DNA from: Dasania sp. GY-MA-18
GTDB lineage: Bacteria > Pseudomonadota > Gammaproteobacteria > Pseudomonadales > Dasaniaceae
Reading direction: 5' to 3'
DNA: 64,000 nucleotides
NCBI RefSeq assembly: GCF_024734385.1
Contig: NZ_JANHAP010000004.1
Location: forward strand, 212,617 to 276,616
A program made the translations under genes and the position numbers. This document shows positions 8,159-15,667 of the stretch, one piece after another (position 1 is the first letter of the stretch; the number at the start of each line of letters is the position of its first letter). A model generated the notes under the pieces. It searched no databases, was not told where the DNA came from, and worked only from the letters and a program-made list of their open reading frames with translations.

Positions 8159-9031
8159 TTATTGATAAACCTCTCTGGCCAACTCTAACTTTTGGCACAT
8201 TATTTCTGCACCTTGCAAAATTCTAGGGGTATGGCGCTGCAAAATATCGGGGGGGATAAAATATAATTGTTTGTTAACTACGGCTTGTAACTGCGGCCAT
8301 TCCAACCAAACATCTAACCACTCGGGGCGCTCTACCCCCATGCCGCTGGCAATAATGACTTGCGGGTTGGCATGCAATACTGATTCTACACTGAGCTTAG
8401 GTGCCAAGGCTGGCTCATCGGCAAAAACATTATGGCCGCCACATAGCGATATCACATCACTGAGTAAGCTGTCGCCATTTAGCGTTTGTAAGGGTTCATT
8501 CCACACTTGGTAAAAAACGCTAACTGGATTTTTGTGCTGGTACTGCTGTCGCAGGGCGCTGAGTTTTTCGTTAAAGTGTTTAGCCGCCGCGCCGGAGTCT
8601 TGTTCACCCAACAGCAGCCCAACTTTACGCAAAGATTCCCCTACCGACTCCAATGTTTGAGGTTCACCCCAATACACTTTAATACCTAGCTCTTCGATTT
8701 TTTTGATGCGTTCGGCGCCATTGCCCGAGTGCCAAGCCAATATTAAGTCGGGCTGCAAACGCAAAATCGCTTCAGCGCTAAAGTTTTTGTAATTACCTAC
8801 CCTAGGTACTTTTTTAGCGGCCTCAGGATAATCACTGTAACTCACCGCCCCCACTAATTTATCGCCTGCACCCACCGCATAAACCAGCTCGACTATATGC
8901 GGCGCCAAGGCCACTACCCGGCTGGCGGGTTTGTCTAGCTGTATAACTTGGCCGCTGTCATCGGTGACTTGTATGGCTAGAGCAGGCACTAGGTTAAACA
9001 AACCTATACATAAGACTAATAATTTCATCAT
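8159..9031 (-). CDS. btuF: Periplasmic cobalamin-binding protein of the BtuCDF importer
   Basis: BtuF carries cobalamin or cobinamide from the outer-membrane receptor to BtuCD. The start at 9031 (ATGATGA, overlapping the cobD stop) gives a clear signal peptide MMKLLVLCIGLFNLVPALA. The mature part has RVVALAPHIVELVYAVGAGDKLVGAVSY, a typical class III binding-protein opening, then NFSAEAILRLQPDLILAW. Length is 290 residues. A longer frame starting at 9139 lies wholly inside cobD and lacks an exported N-terminus. Together with btuB, btuC and btuD this completes an uptake system in one operon. Confidence 0.92.
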   Translation of the reverse strand: MMKLLVLCIGLFNLVPALAIQVTDDSGQVIQLDKPASRVVALAPHIVELVYAVGAGDKLVGAVSYSDYPEAAKKVPRVGNYKNFSAEAILRLQPDLILAWHSGNGAERIKKIEELGIKVYWGEPQTLESVGESLRKVGLLLGEQDSGAAAKHFNEKLSALRQQYQHKNPVSVFYQVWNEPLQTLNGDSLLSDVISLCGGHNVFADEPALAPKLSVESVLHANPQVIIASGMGVERPEWLDVWLEWPQLQAVVNKQLYFIPPDILQRHTPRILQGAEIMCQKLELAREVYQ

Positions 9032-10020
9032 AAATTTATACTTTTTAATGCTTGTAAGCAGCGCTCGGTATCGGCGGGTATGCCAAAGCGCAGTAAACCT
9101 TCGCCCTGAGGCTCTATTGGTGAAAATATGCGCAGCCATATCCCCTGCTGGGCAAACTGCTGTTTTATGGCCGCTAATATTTCATGGGGGCCGCTTACAG
9201 AAATAAATAATGGCCCGGGCTTAAGCTGTAAACCCGGCAAATAAGTCGCTAATAATACCAACATACTTTGCTGCATTTGTTTGATGCGCTCGCGTTGTTG
9301 CTGCTGCCAAGTTTTATCGCTTAACGCTAGTTCTGCTATATACAGGCTGGGGGCCGTCACCCCCCATAATAATAAGCGCTGTTCAAAGTTGGTTTTTAAT
9401 TCGTGTGGTAAATAAATAAAACCTAGCCGTATGCCCGCCAGGCCAAAAAATTTACCCATAGAACGCAGCACGATTAATGAGCCCTTGCTGACATGCTGCA
9501 ACATACTGGGCTGCGGGCAACTGTCTATAAAAGCCTCATCTACCACTAAATAGCCACTGACTTGTTGCTGTATTTTTTGCAAGGCCTCGCAGCTCCACAA
9601 CTCACCCGTGGGGTTGTTGGGGTTAATCACCAGCACATGCTCTACTTGCTCAAGTAAGTTTTGCAGTTGTTGGTAGCTGTTATAGCTCAGCACTTGATGA
9701 CCCGCTTTTTGCCAAGCCTGGCTGTGTTCGCTGTAGCCCCATATGGGCATAGCAACGCGGGCAGCGGGTAATAATTGCGGCAATAATTCTATAGCCTGCT
9801 GCGAACCCGCCACGGGCACTAAGCCTTGCACGCCGTAATAATCTGCCACCGCTATATTAAAACTCTCACTTATTTCAGGTAAACGTTGCCAACAAGTTTC
9901 GGGGATGGTGGGTACCGGCCAAGACCAAGGGCTAATGCCGGTGGACAAGTCTATCCACGGCTGCTGCGCCTCAGGATATTGCTGTTGCGCCAGTAGTAAA
10001 TTGCCACCGTGCTCAAGCAT
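9028..10020 (-). CDS. cobD: L-threonine-O-3-phosphate decarboxylase (PLP enzyme)
   Basis: The enzyme makes (R)-1-amino-2-propanol phosphate, the linker between corrin ring and nucleotide loop. It is a fold-type I aminotransferase-like protein. The N-terminus HGGN...WIDLSTGISPW is typical of this group, INPNNPTGEL and DEAFID bind PLP, and the lysine in RSMGKFFGLAGIRLGF is the Schiff-base residue. Length (330) is normal. It overlaps cbiB by 8 bp and btuF by 4 bp, so translation is probably coupled. The same family is called cobC in the Pseudomonas denitrificans naming. Confidence 0.92.
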   Translation of the reverse strand: MLEHGGNLLLAQQQYPEAQQPWIDLSTGISPWSWPVPTIPETCWQRLPEISESFNIAVADYYGVQGLVPVAGSQQAIELLPQLLPAARVAMPIWGYSEHSQAWQKAGHQVLSYNSYQQLQNLLEQVEHVLVINPNNPTGELWSCEALQKIQQQVSGYLVVDEAFIDSCPQPSMLQHVSKGSLIVLRSMGKFFGLAGIRLGFIYLPHELKTNFEQRLLLWGVTAPSLYIAELALSDKTWQQQQRERIKQMQQSMLVLLATYLPGLQLKPGPLFISVSGPHEILAAIKQQFAQQGIWLRIFSPIEPQGEGLLRFGIPADTERCLQALKSINL

Positions 10021-10939
10021 AGTTGGCCCAGCCCTGAATCATTAATAGCGCGCTTAGCAATGCTAGCCAGCCATAAACGGTGCGATCTAATAAAGCTATA
10101 GCCCGTGCTATGTCGGCTCGTTGCGGCTGGGCACCGCAGCCCATAATGGGTTTATGCATCCACTCACCGTGGTACTGAGCAGGGCCACCTAACAAGATGG
10201 CTAAGCTACCGGCACCTGCACACATCACCGGGCCACCATTGGGGCTCGCACAGTGCGGGGCCTGTTCACGCCAGCAGCGCAGTGCTGCACGAGTATTGCC
10301 TAACAGGGCGTAACTTAGGGCGGTTAAACGCGCGGGTATATAATTTAAAACATCATCCATTTTGGCACTAAACCAACCAAAGTTTTGCCAACGGGCGCTG
10401 CGATAGCCCCACATAGCATCCAAGGTATTGGCTAGGCGATACACCACTACCCCTACCGGGCCGGCTAACACAAACCAAAAAATTGCAGCAAAAATCGCAT
10501 CGGCACCGTTTTCTAAAAGGGACTCTAACACGCCGCGCAGTACGGCGGGCTCATCCATATTTTCGGTATTGCGGCTCACTATACGAGCTACGGCCGCCCG
10601 CCCCTCAGCCAAACTGTTTTGCAAAGCATGGGCCACGGCTAAGCCATGCTCGCGCAAACTCTGCCAACCTATGGCCAGATATAAACAGCCAGCCGATGCC
10701 AACTGATATAACCAGTCCATTTCTAGCGCGCGTAAATAATGGAATAAGCCTGCAATCAGCGCAGCCGGTAATAGCACTGCTAACAACCACGCCAACACAC
10801 CCTGCCAGCGTTTATCGCCATTGCAGCAACGCTCAATAAAACTGGCGTAATGGCTCCAGCCTACTAAGGGGTGAAAACGTTTGGGCTCACCCAATACTCG
10901 ATCGGCCAATAGCGCCACTGCTAGGTTAAGTAATAGCAT
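10013..10939 (-). CDS. cbiB: Adenosylcobinamide-phosphate synthase
   Basis: CbiB is the membrane enzyme that joins adenosylcobyrate with aminopropanol (phosphate). The sequence shows RVLGEPKRFHPLVGW near residue 13, several hydrophobic segments, ANTLDAMWGYR near 168 and the C-terminal PNGGPVMCAGAG, all known from CbiB. Length (308) is normal. Its ATG shares one base with the btuD TGA (TGATG), so translation is coupled. In the P. denitrificans naming this gene is cobD. Confidence 0.93.
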   Translation of the reverse strand: MLLLNLAVALLADRVLGEPKRFHPLVGWSHYASFIERCCNGDKRWQGVLAWLLAVLLPAALIAGLFHYLRALEMDWLYQLASAGCLYLAIGWQSLREHGLAVAHALQNSLAEGRAAVARIVSRNTENMDEPAVLRGVLESLLENGADAIFAAIFWFVLAGPVGVVVYRLANTLDAMWGYRSARWQNFGWFSAKMDDVLNYIPARLTALSYALLGNTRAALRCWREQAPHCASPNGGPVMCAGAGSLAILLGGPAQYHGEWMHKPIMGCGAQPQRADIARAIALLDRTVYGWLALLSALLMIQGWANYA

Positions 10940-11697
10940 CAGCTTACAAATAAATGCTTGCCGCTGGTGGGGTGTACCACGCGGTGAAACTTTAACTTAA
11001 ATACGTCCTGCAACAAGGGCTCTTGCAAGACTTGCTCAGGGGTACCCATGGCCTTGATCTCACCCCCAGCCATTAGGATTATTTTATCGGCAAAGCTGGC
11101 GGCTAAATTTAAATCGTGTAATACCATTAGCACGGCACTACCGGCCATGGCTTTGCGTTTAAATATATTCATCACCTGTTGTTGGTGAGAAAAATCCAAG
11201 GCGGCGGTAGGCTCATCTAATAGCAATAAGCAATCACCCTGCCACACCTGCGCCAACACCCTGGCCAATTGCACGCGCTGTTTTTCACCGCCCGAGAGCT
11301 GGGTGTATAAATGATCGCGCAAATGCCCCACATCCATTAAGGCTAGTGCCTCATCGATAATGCGCTTATCTGACTGCAGGCCGGTGTCGTGCGGGGTACG
11401 ACCCAAAGCCACCACTTCACTGGCGCTAAAGGGAAAATCTAACAGCTGATGCTGCGCCAGCACCGCGCACTGTTTGGCTTTTTCTAATAAGGGCCAGGTG
11501 TGCATAGGCTGCGACCAGTAATACACCTCGCCACTGTCGGGGCTAAGCTCGCCGCAGGCTACTTTTAATAGCGAAGATTTACCCGCGCCATTAGGGCCTA
11601 ATACCACCACCAACTCACCGGCATTAATTTCGGCCTGTACGTCTTTTAAAATCGTGGCCTGATCTAGCTGTAATTGTAAGTGTTTGAGCTGCAGCAT
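10939..11697 (-). CDS. btuD: Cobalamin/heme-type ABC importer ATPase
   Basis: This is an ABC ATPase of the FecE/BtuD group. Walker A is GPNGAGKSS near residues 35-43, the Q-loop is near 85, the signature LSGGEKQRVQLARVLAQ is near 137, and Walker B LLLLDEPTAALD is followed by the switch histidine in VLHDLNLAA. It energises BtuC. The start is 2 bp after the btuC stop and the stop overlaps cbiB. Family members also carry haem or siderophores; the cobalamin substrate is inferred from the operon and its riboswitch. Confidence 0.93.
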   Translation of the reverse strand: MLQLKHLQLQLDQATILKDVQAEINAGELVVVLGPNGAGKSSLLKVACGELSPDSGEVYYWSQPMHTWPLLEKAKQCAVLAQHQLLDFPFSASEVVALGRTPHDTGLQSDKRIIDEALALMDVGHLRDHLYTQLSGGEKQRVQLARVLAQVWQGDCLLLLDEPTAALDFSHQQQVMNIFKRKAMAGSAVLMVLHDLNLAASFADKIILMAGGEIKAMGTPEQVLQEPLLQDVFKLKFHRVVHPTSGKHLFVS

Positions 11698-11699
11698 AC

Positions 11700-12710
11700 T
11701 TACCTCGCAATTAAGCTGGTATTACGCTGCTGGCGCAATAAAGATAAAAAGAAAGGCGCACCCAATATTGCCGTCACCACCCCTATGGGTAATTCGCTGG
11801 GGGCTATGGCTATGCGCGAAACCGCATCGGCCAAGACTAATAAAATTGCCCCCGCCAAGGCTGAGCCGGGAATTAAATAGCGGTGATCTGGCCCTATTAA
11901 TAGGCGAATAATATGGGGGGTGATTAAACCTACAAAGGCAATAGTGCCGCTAAGGGCAACTGCCACCCCCACCGCTAGCGCAACCAAAATAATAATTTGC
12001 CGCTTTACTCTATCCACATAAATACCTAAGTGGCGCGCCTCGGATTCGCCCAACAACATAGCATTAAGCGCGCGGCTATAACGCGGCAGCCAACACAGCA
12101 GTAAGCCCAACACCCCATAGGCCATAGCCAGGCGCTGCCAGTTGCTGCCATTAAGTGAGCCCATTTGCCACAGGCTGATTTGACGCAACATGTGATTGTC
12201 GGCTATGTATTGGAAAAAACTGTTAAACGCGCCCGCCAAGGCGCTAATAGCTATGCCCGCTAATAACATGGTGGCCACCGAAGTACCGCTGCTACTAGAG
12301 GCCAGCTTATAAACAATGGTGGTGGCTATCACCGCACCGGCAAATGCCCCTAAGGCGATAAAGCTAACGCCCCCTATGGCACTGCCCGCACCTAATACGA
12401 TCATTAAACTGGCACCAGCGGAAGCACCGCTGGTTACACCAATTAAAGAGGGATCCGCCAAGGGGTTGCGAAACAAACCCTGCATCATCACCCCGGCTAC
12501 CGCTAAGGTGGCACCGATAATGGCAGCCATTAGGGCGCGGGGTAGGCGGATTTTTTCTAGTATGAGTTGATTGGCCGGTTGCCCGGCATCCCCCGTCAAC
12601 AAGGTGATGGGGTTGATGATTTCGGGGCCGAGAGTAAGCGCTATCACTAATGACAGGGGTAATAGCAATAAAGTTATGGCTAGCAAATGCTGCGGGTTTA
12701 ACCTTTTCAT
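11700..12710 (-). CDS. btuC: Cobalamin ABC importer permease
   Basis: FecCD/BtuC-family inner-membrane permease, 336 residues, with about nine to ten hydrophobic segments. Family marks are ATLAVAGVMMQGLFRNPLADPSLIGVTSGAS near residues 63-93 and GLITPHIIRLLIGPDHRYLIPGSALAGA in the C-terminal third, which contacts the ATPase. It works as a dimer with BtuD and receives cobalamin from BtuF. It follows btuB after 83 bp that contain a strong hairpin. Confidence 0.94.
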   Translation of the reverse strand: MKRLNPQHLLAITLLLLPLSLVIALTLGPEIINPITLLTGDAGQPANQLILEKIRLPRALMAAIIGATLAVAGVMMQGLFRNPLADPSLIGVTSGASAGASLMIVLGAGSAIGGVSFIALGAFAGAVIATTIVYKLASSSSGTSVATMLLAGIAISALAGAFNSFFQYIADNHMLRQISLWQMGSLNGSNWQRLAMAYGVLGLLLCWLPRYSRALNAMLLGESEARHLGIYVDRVKRQIIILVALAVGVAVALSGTIAFVGLITPHIIRLLIGPDHRYLIPGSALAGAILLVLADAVSRIAIAPSELPIGVVTAILGAPFFLSLLRQQRNTSLIAR

Positions 12711-12736
12711 ACTCTCTACATAGAAGTTGCTGGGGC

Positions 12737-12775
12737 CGTACTCTCAATAGCATAACGCTTAGCATTGAGAGTACG
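12737..12775 (-). other. Intergenic hairpin between btuB and btuC
   Basis: GTACTCTCAAT at 12738-12748 pairs perfectly with ATTGAGAGTAC at 12764-12774, with one further C-G pair outside and a 15-nt loop. On the minus strand no T-run follows, so it is not a classic terminator. It could stop 3' exonucleases and set a higher level of btuB mRNA than of the downstream genes. Confidence 0.6.
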
Positions 12776-12793
12776 CCCTTTACAGCAAGGGTT

Positions 12794-14632
12794 TTATAGC
12801 TCTGGGGTGTAAACCACCGAGAATAATAACTCCAGGCCCGATGATAGATAGTTGCCTGAGCTAAAGCCGCGCGCGAGCACATAATCTTTTTCAAACAGAT
12901 TATCGACCTTTAGTTGCAACTTCCACTCTGGGTCTATGGTATAGGCGCCACGTAGGGCCACGGTACCATAACCATTGAGCTTGCTGCTATTGGCAGCATC
13001 ATTATAACGGCTGCTAGCACCATAGATGCTGGCACCGACTGACCACTGATCAAAGCTTCTATCTATATCAATATTGATAACTTGCTCAGGGCGGCGCGCC
13101 AGTTCATTACCGGTAGCATCGTCCTGGGTATCCAATAAGGTTAAAGCCGTGTTAACCGTCCAACCCATAAGCTCGGTTTCAAAAGAAGCATCTATACCTT
13201 TAATGGTTGCCGTCGCAATTTGATCATTGGCAAAAATAGCTGAGTTGTATTGGATTAAATTTTCCACATCGTTTTGATAAGCACTAACAGCCCAGCTGTA
13301 ATTATCAGCAAAGCCTTTAAAGGCTAACTCATAACTCTCACTTTCTTCAGGCACCATAGTGGGGTTGCCAAAAAAGGGATAGTAAAGGTCGTTAAAGGTA
13401 GGCGCTTTAAAGGCCTGGCCGTAACTGGCTACCACTTTTAAGTCAGCGGCAATATCGTAGCCCAGTGACGCGTTAAACGTATCGTGGCTACCAAATTGTT
13501 CATTGTCGTCATTTCTTGCGCCCAGGTTAGCCGATACCGCACCTTGCACAAATTGCAGCTGGGCATAAACAGCATGGTTGTCGCGCTCGTCTTCATCGTA
13601 GTTTGTGGAGCCATCGACTTTTTCATTTAAATAGTCATAGCCCAAGGTCAATAAAGCGTTGTCGCTAACACGTATATCGTTCTGCCAGTCTATATTAGTT
13701 TTTTCGGTTTCAAACACGCCGCCACTAAAACCATACTCATCGTAAAGTGTTTCTGTTTCATCTTTAGACGAGCCCACACTTAAAGAGCTATTAAAAGCAG
13801 TGTGTAGCTGCCAGCTGCCGCTAACATTTAAAGACTCGGTTTTACTATCGGTATAAGGCGAGCAACTAAAGCCAAAGCAATTGGTATCGTATTCGGACTC
13901 AGCCTCATTAAATTGATAACTTAAGCCCAGGGTTAGCGTATCAATAGGTGTGTAGCTACCATTAAAACCTAAAGACCGCTGCCTATAAGCGTCGTCATCA
14001 TCACTGGGCGCGGTTTTATCTTCGGTAAAATCATAGCCACCGGTATAAACATAGGAGGCCGTTAAATTAGCCTGATAGTTTTCGCCTTTATGCCCCAGGC
14101 TGGCCGAAGCTTCGCTGGTATTGTGATTACCCACTGCCGCCTTAATTAATAAAGGCTGATTAGCATTGGCTTGGCGGGTAATAATATTTATCACACCACC
14201 CAAAGCATCAGAGCCATACAGGCTGGATTTGGGGCCGCGCACAATTTCAATGCGCTCTATTAGTTCGGGGTCTAGGTACTCCACCGCCGTGCTACCCAAA
14301 GTGGCACTACCTACCCGTACGCCATCTATTAAAAACAGGGTGTGGTCGGACTGATTGCCTCTTAAGCTAATACCGGTAGAGGCGCCACGGCCACCATTGC
14401 TAGTGATGCTTAAGCCCGGTGCCTTGGCCAGTAGCTCGGCTACGCTTTGCGCTTGAAATTTTTCTATATCTTCACGGCTAATGACCGTAACCGATGCCAA
14501 CGTTTCGGCATAGCTTTGCTGGGTGCGGGTAGCCGTCACGATAATATCGTCAGCTTTATTGTGATTTTGCTCAGCCGCAACTACCGCGCCTGAGGCTATG
14601 GCTGAAACAGCCAAAGATAATAATGTTTTCAT
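12794..14632 (-). CDS. btuB: TonB-dependent outer-membrane cobalamin receptor
   Basis: The 612-residue protein has a signal peptide (MKTLLSLAVSAIASGAVVAA), a TonB box (DDIIVTATR), an N-terminal plug domain (VSVISRE-like VTVISREDIEKF, LRGNQSDHTLFLIDGVRV, ERIEIVRGPKSSLYGSDALGGVINI) and a C-terminal 22-strand type barrel. It takes up cobalamin across the outer membrane with energy from TonB. The start at 14632 is preceded by GGGGAT; ten extra residues upstream do not look like a signal peptide. The end (LELLFSVVYTPEL) is unusual, because barrel proteins usually stop at an aromatic residue. Expression is set by the riboswitch upstream. Confidence 0.94.
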   Translation of the reverse strand: MKTLLSLAVSAIASGAVVAAEQNHNKADDIIVTATRTQQSYAETLASVTVISREDIEKFQAQSVAELLAKAPGLSITSNGGRGASTGISLRGNQSDHTLFLIDGVRVGSATLGSTAVEYLDPELIERIEIVRGPKSSLYGSDALGGVINIITRQANANQPLLIKAAVGNHNTSEASASLGHKGENYQANLTASYVYTGGYDFTEDKTAPSDDDDAYRQRSLGFNGSYTPIDTLTLGLSYQFNEAESEYDTNCFGFSCSPYTDSKTESLNVSGSWQLHTAFNSSLSVGSSKDETETLYDEYGFSGGVFETEKTNIDWQNDIRVSDNALLTLGYDYLNEKVDGSTNYDEDERDNHAVYAQLQFVQGAVSANLGARNDDNEQFGSHDTFNASLGYDIAADLKVVASYGQAFKAPTFNDLYYPFFGNPTMVPEESESYELAFKGFADNYSWAVSAYQNDVENLIQYNSAIFANDQIATATIKGIDASFETELMGWTVNTALTLLDTQDDATGNELARRPEQVINIDIDRSFDQWSVGASIYGASSRYNDAANSSKLNGYGTVALRGAYTIDPEWKLQLKVDNLFEKDYVLARGFSSGNYLSSGLELLFSVVYTPEL

Positions 14633-14639
14633 TGGATCC

Positions 14640-14775
14640 CCAATCTTTTCCATAAGCAACATAGGCTTATAGTGATAAGTAAAGTGATTGAGGGAGGGTA
14701 AGAGTGAAGTGCTAGAGCAAACGGGCTGCTGTAAGAATCCACTGATAAAGCCCTCCGCTTCATCGAGTTAATGCA
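14640..14775 (-). promoter_or_regulatory. btuB leader with competing pairings (expression platform)
   Basis: Between aptamer and start, GGAGGG (14756-14751) can pair with CCCTCC (14698-14693). The overlapping GGGCT can instead pair with AGCCC about 25 bases downstream. The two pairings exclude each other. A further hairpin ATAAGC-7 nt-GCTTAT lies just before the Shine-Dalgarno region. No clear T-run is seen, so translational control is more likely than termination. This is inference from pairing only. Confidence 0.4.
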
Positions 14776-14889
14776 GTTGTTGGCTGGTATCGGACTTTGC
14801 ATGCGAGCATGCATTTACCGTTGCGGGGGCAGCGATGGAATAGCCGCTAAGCGGTGCACCATCTTCCCATTTAACCGACTTGTAACAAC
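14776..14889 (-). ncRNA. Cobalamin riboswitch of the btuB operon
   Basis: On the minus strand the conserved aptamer parts follow in order. P1 is GTTGTT (14889-14884) pairing with AACAAC (14781-14776). GGTTAAATGGGAAGATGGTG comes next, then CTATTCCATCG, the hallmark CTGCCCCCGCAACGGTAA at about 14832-14815, a short GCATG hairpin, and the B12-box end AGTCCGATACCAGCC. The distance to the btuB ATG is 143 bases. High adenosylcobalamin should reduce expression of btuB and, if the transcript continues, of the whole operon. Confidence 0.92.
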
Positions 14890-14968
14890 AAAGTCGGACC
14901 AAAAACTGAGCGGCATCCTACACCTATACAACGAGGTGGGCAAGCCATACAGTGTTTCTCGCCTGATA

Positions 14969-14997
14969 TTGAATTCACCGCTGGCAGGCTTTAGCAT
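14969..14997 (+). promoter_or_regulatory. Possible sigma-70 promoter for the SMR gene
   Basis: TTGAAT and TAGCAT are separated by 17 bases, about 60 bp upstream of the SMR start. The match is modest and unsupported by other evidence. Confidence 0.3.
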
Positions 14998-15054
14998 GGC
15001 TAGCACTGTAAAAACGACTATTACTCACCCCTGCGGATTAGTTAGCAAAACACT

Positions 15055-15390
15055 ATGAAAAACTGGATCTTTCTATCCCTAGCCATACTATCCGAAGTGA
15101 TAGCCACCTCAGCCCTAAAACACAGCGATGGCTTTACTAAGCTATGGCCCACCCTGGTGGTAGCCGTAGGCTATATGATCGCCTTTTATTTTTTGTCGCT
15201 AACCTTGCGTACCATTCCGGTAGGCATCGCTTATGCGCTGTGGTCTGGGGTGGGCATAGTGCTAATTTCACTGCTGGGCTGGTTTGCCTTTGGCCAAAAG
15301 CTGGATGCGGCCGCGCTTATAGGTATGGGCTTTATTATTACCGGCGTGATCATTATGAATGGTTTTTCCAGCACTATGGGCCATAGCTAA
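15055..15390 (+). CDS. Small multidrug resistance (SMR) exporter, Qac/EmrE subtype
   Basis: The 111-residue protein has four hydrophobic helices. The essential glutamate of SMR pumps is in [14 protein letters not shown] (E15). The [22 protein letters not shown] block (TM3) matches the Qac/EmrE multidrug subtype rather than the guanidinium (Gdx/SugE) subtype. It works as an antiparallel dimer exchanging protons for hydrophobic cations. It is divergent from btuB and shares the intergenic region with the riboswitch, with no evident functional link. Confidence 0.92.
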   Translation: MKNWIFLSLAILSEVIATSALKHSDGFTKLWPTLVVAVGYMIAFYFLSLTLRTIPVGIAYALWSGVGIVLISLLGWFAFGQKLDAAALIGMGFIITGVIIMNGFSSTMGHS

Positions 15391-15667
15391 GCTGAGCTAA
15401 ACCACAGCCAAAAAATAAGCGTTTTATAAAAAGCTATTAGCCCTTAAGCTATTGCCGTCAACTTTCTAACGCTGCGCCACCTCAAAGACAGCAACTGTTT
15501 ATGCCCTGCGCTGATAGCAATTAATACAAGATTTTTTATTCATATCTCCTATAATAAGCCTCAGCACCTTGCGTGCTTATTGCCGCTGCGGCTATAGCCT
15601 TTATTACTGGCAGCGCCAAAACACAAATAATAATTATATTCCCCCTGCTCAGCTACAATGGGTCAGC

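Noticed and set aside
9032..9139. Longer N-terminus of BtuF
   Set aside because: It lies entirely within cobD, and the signal peptide starts at 9031.
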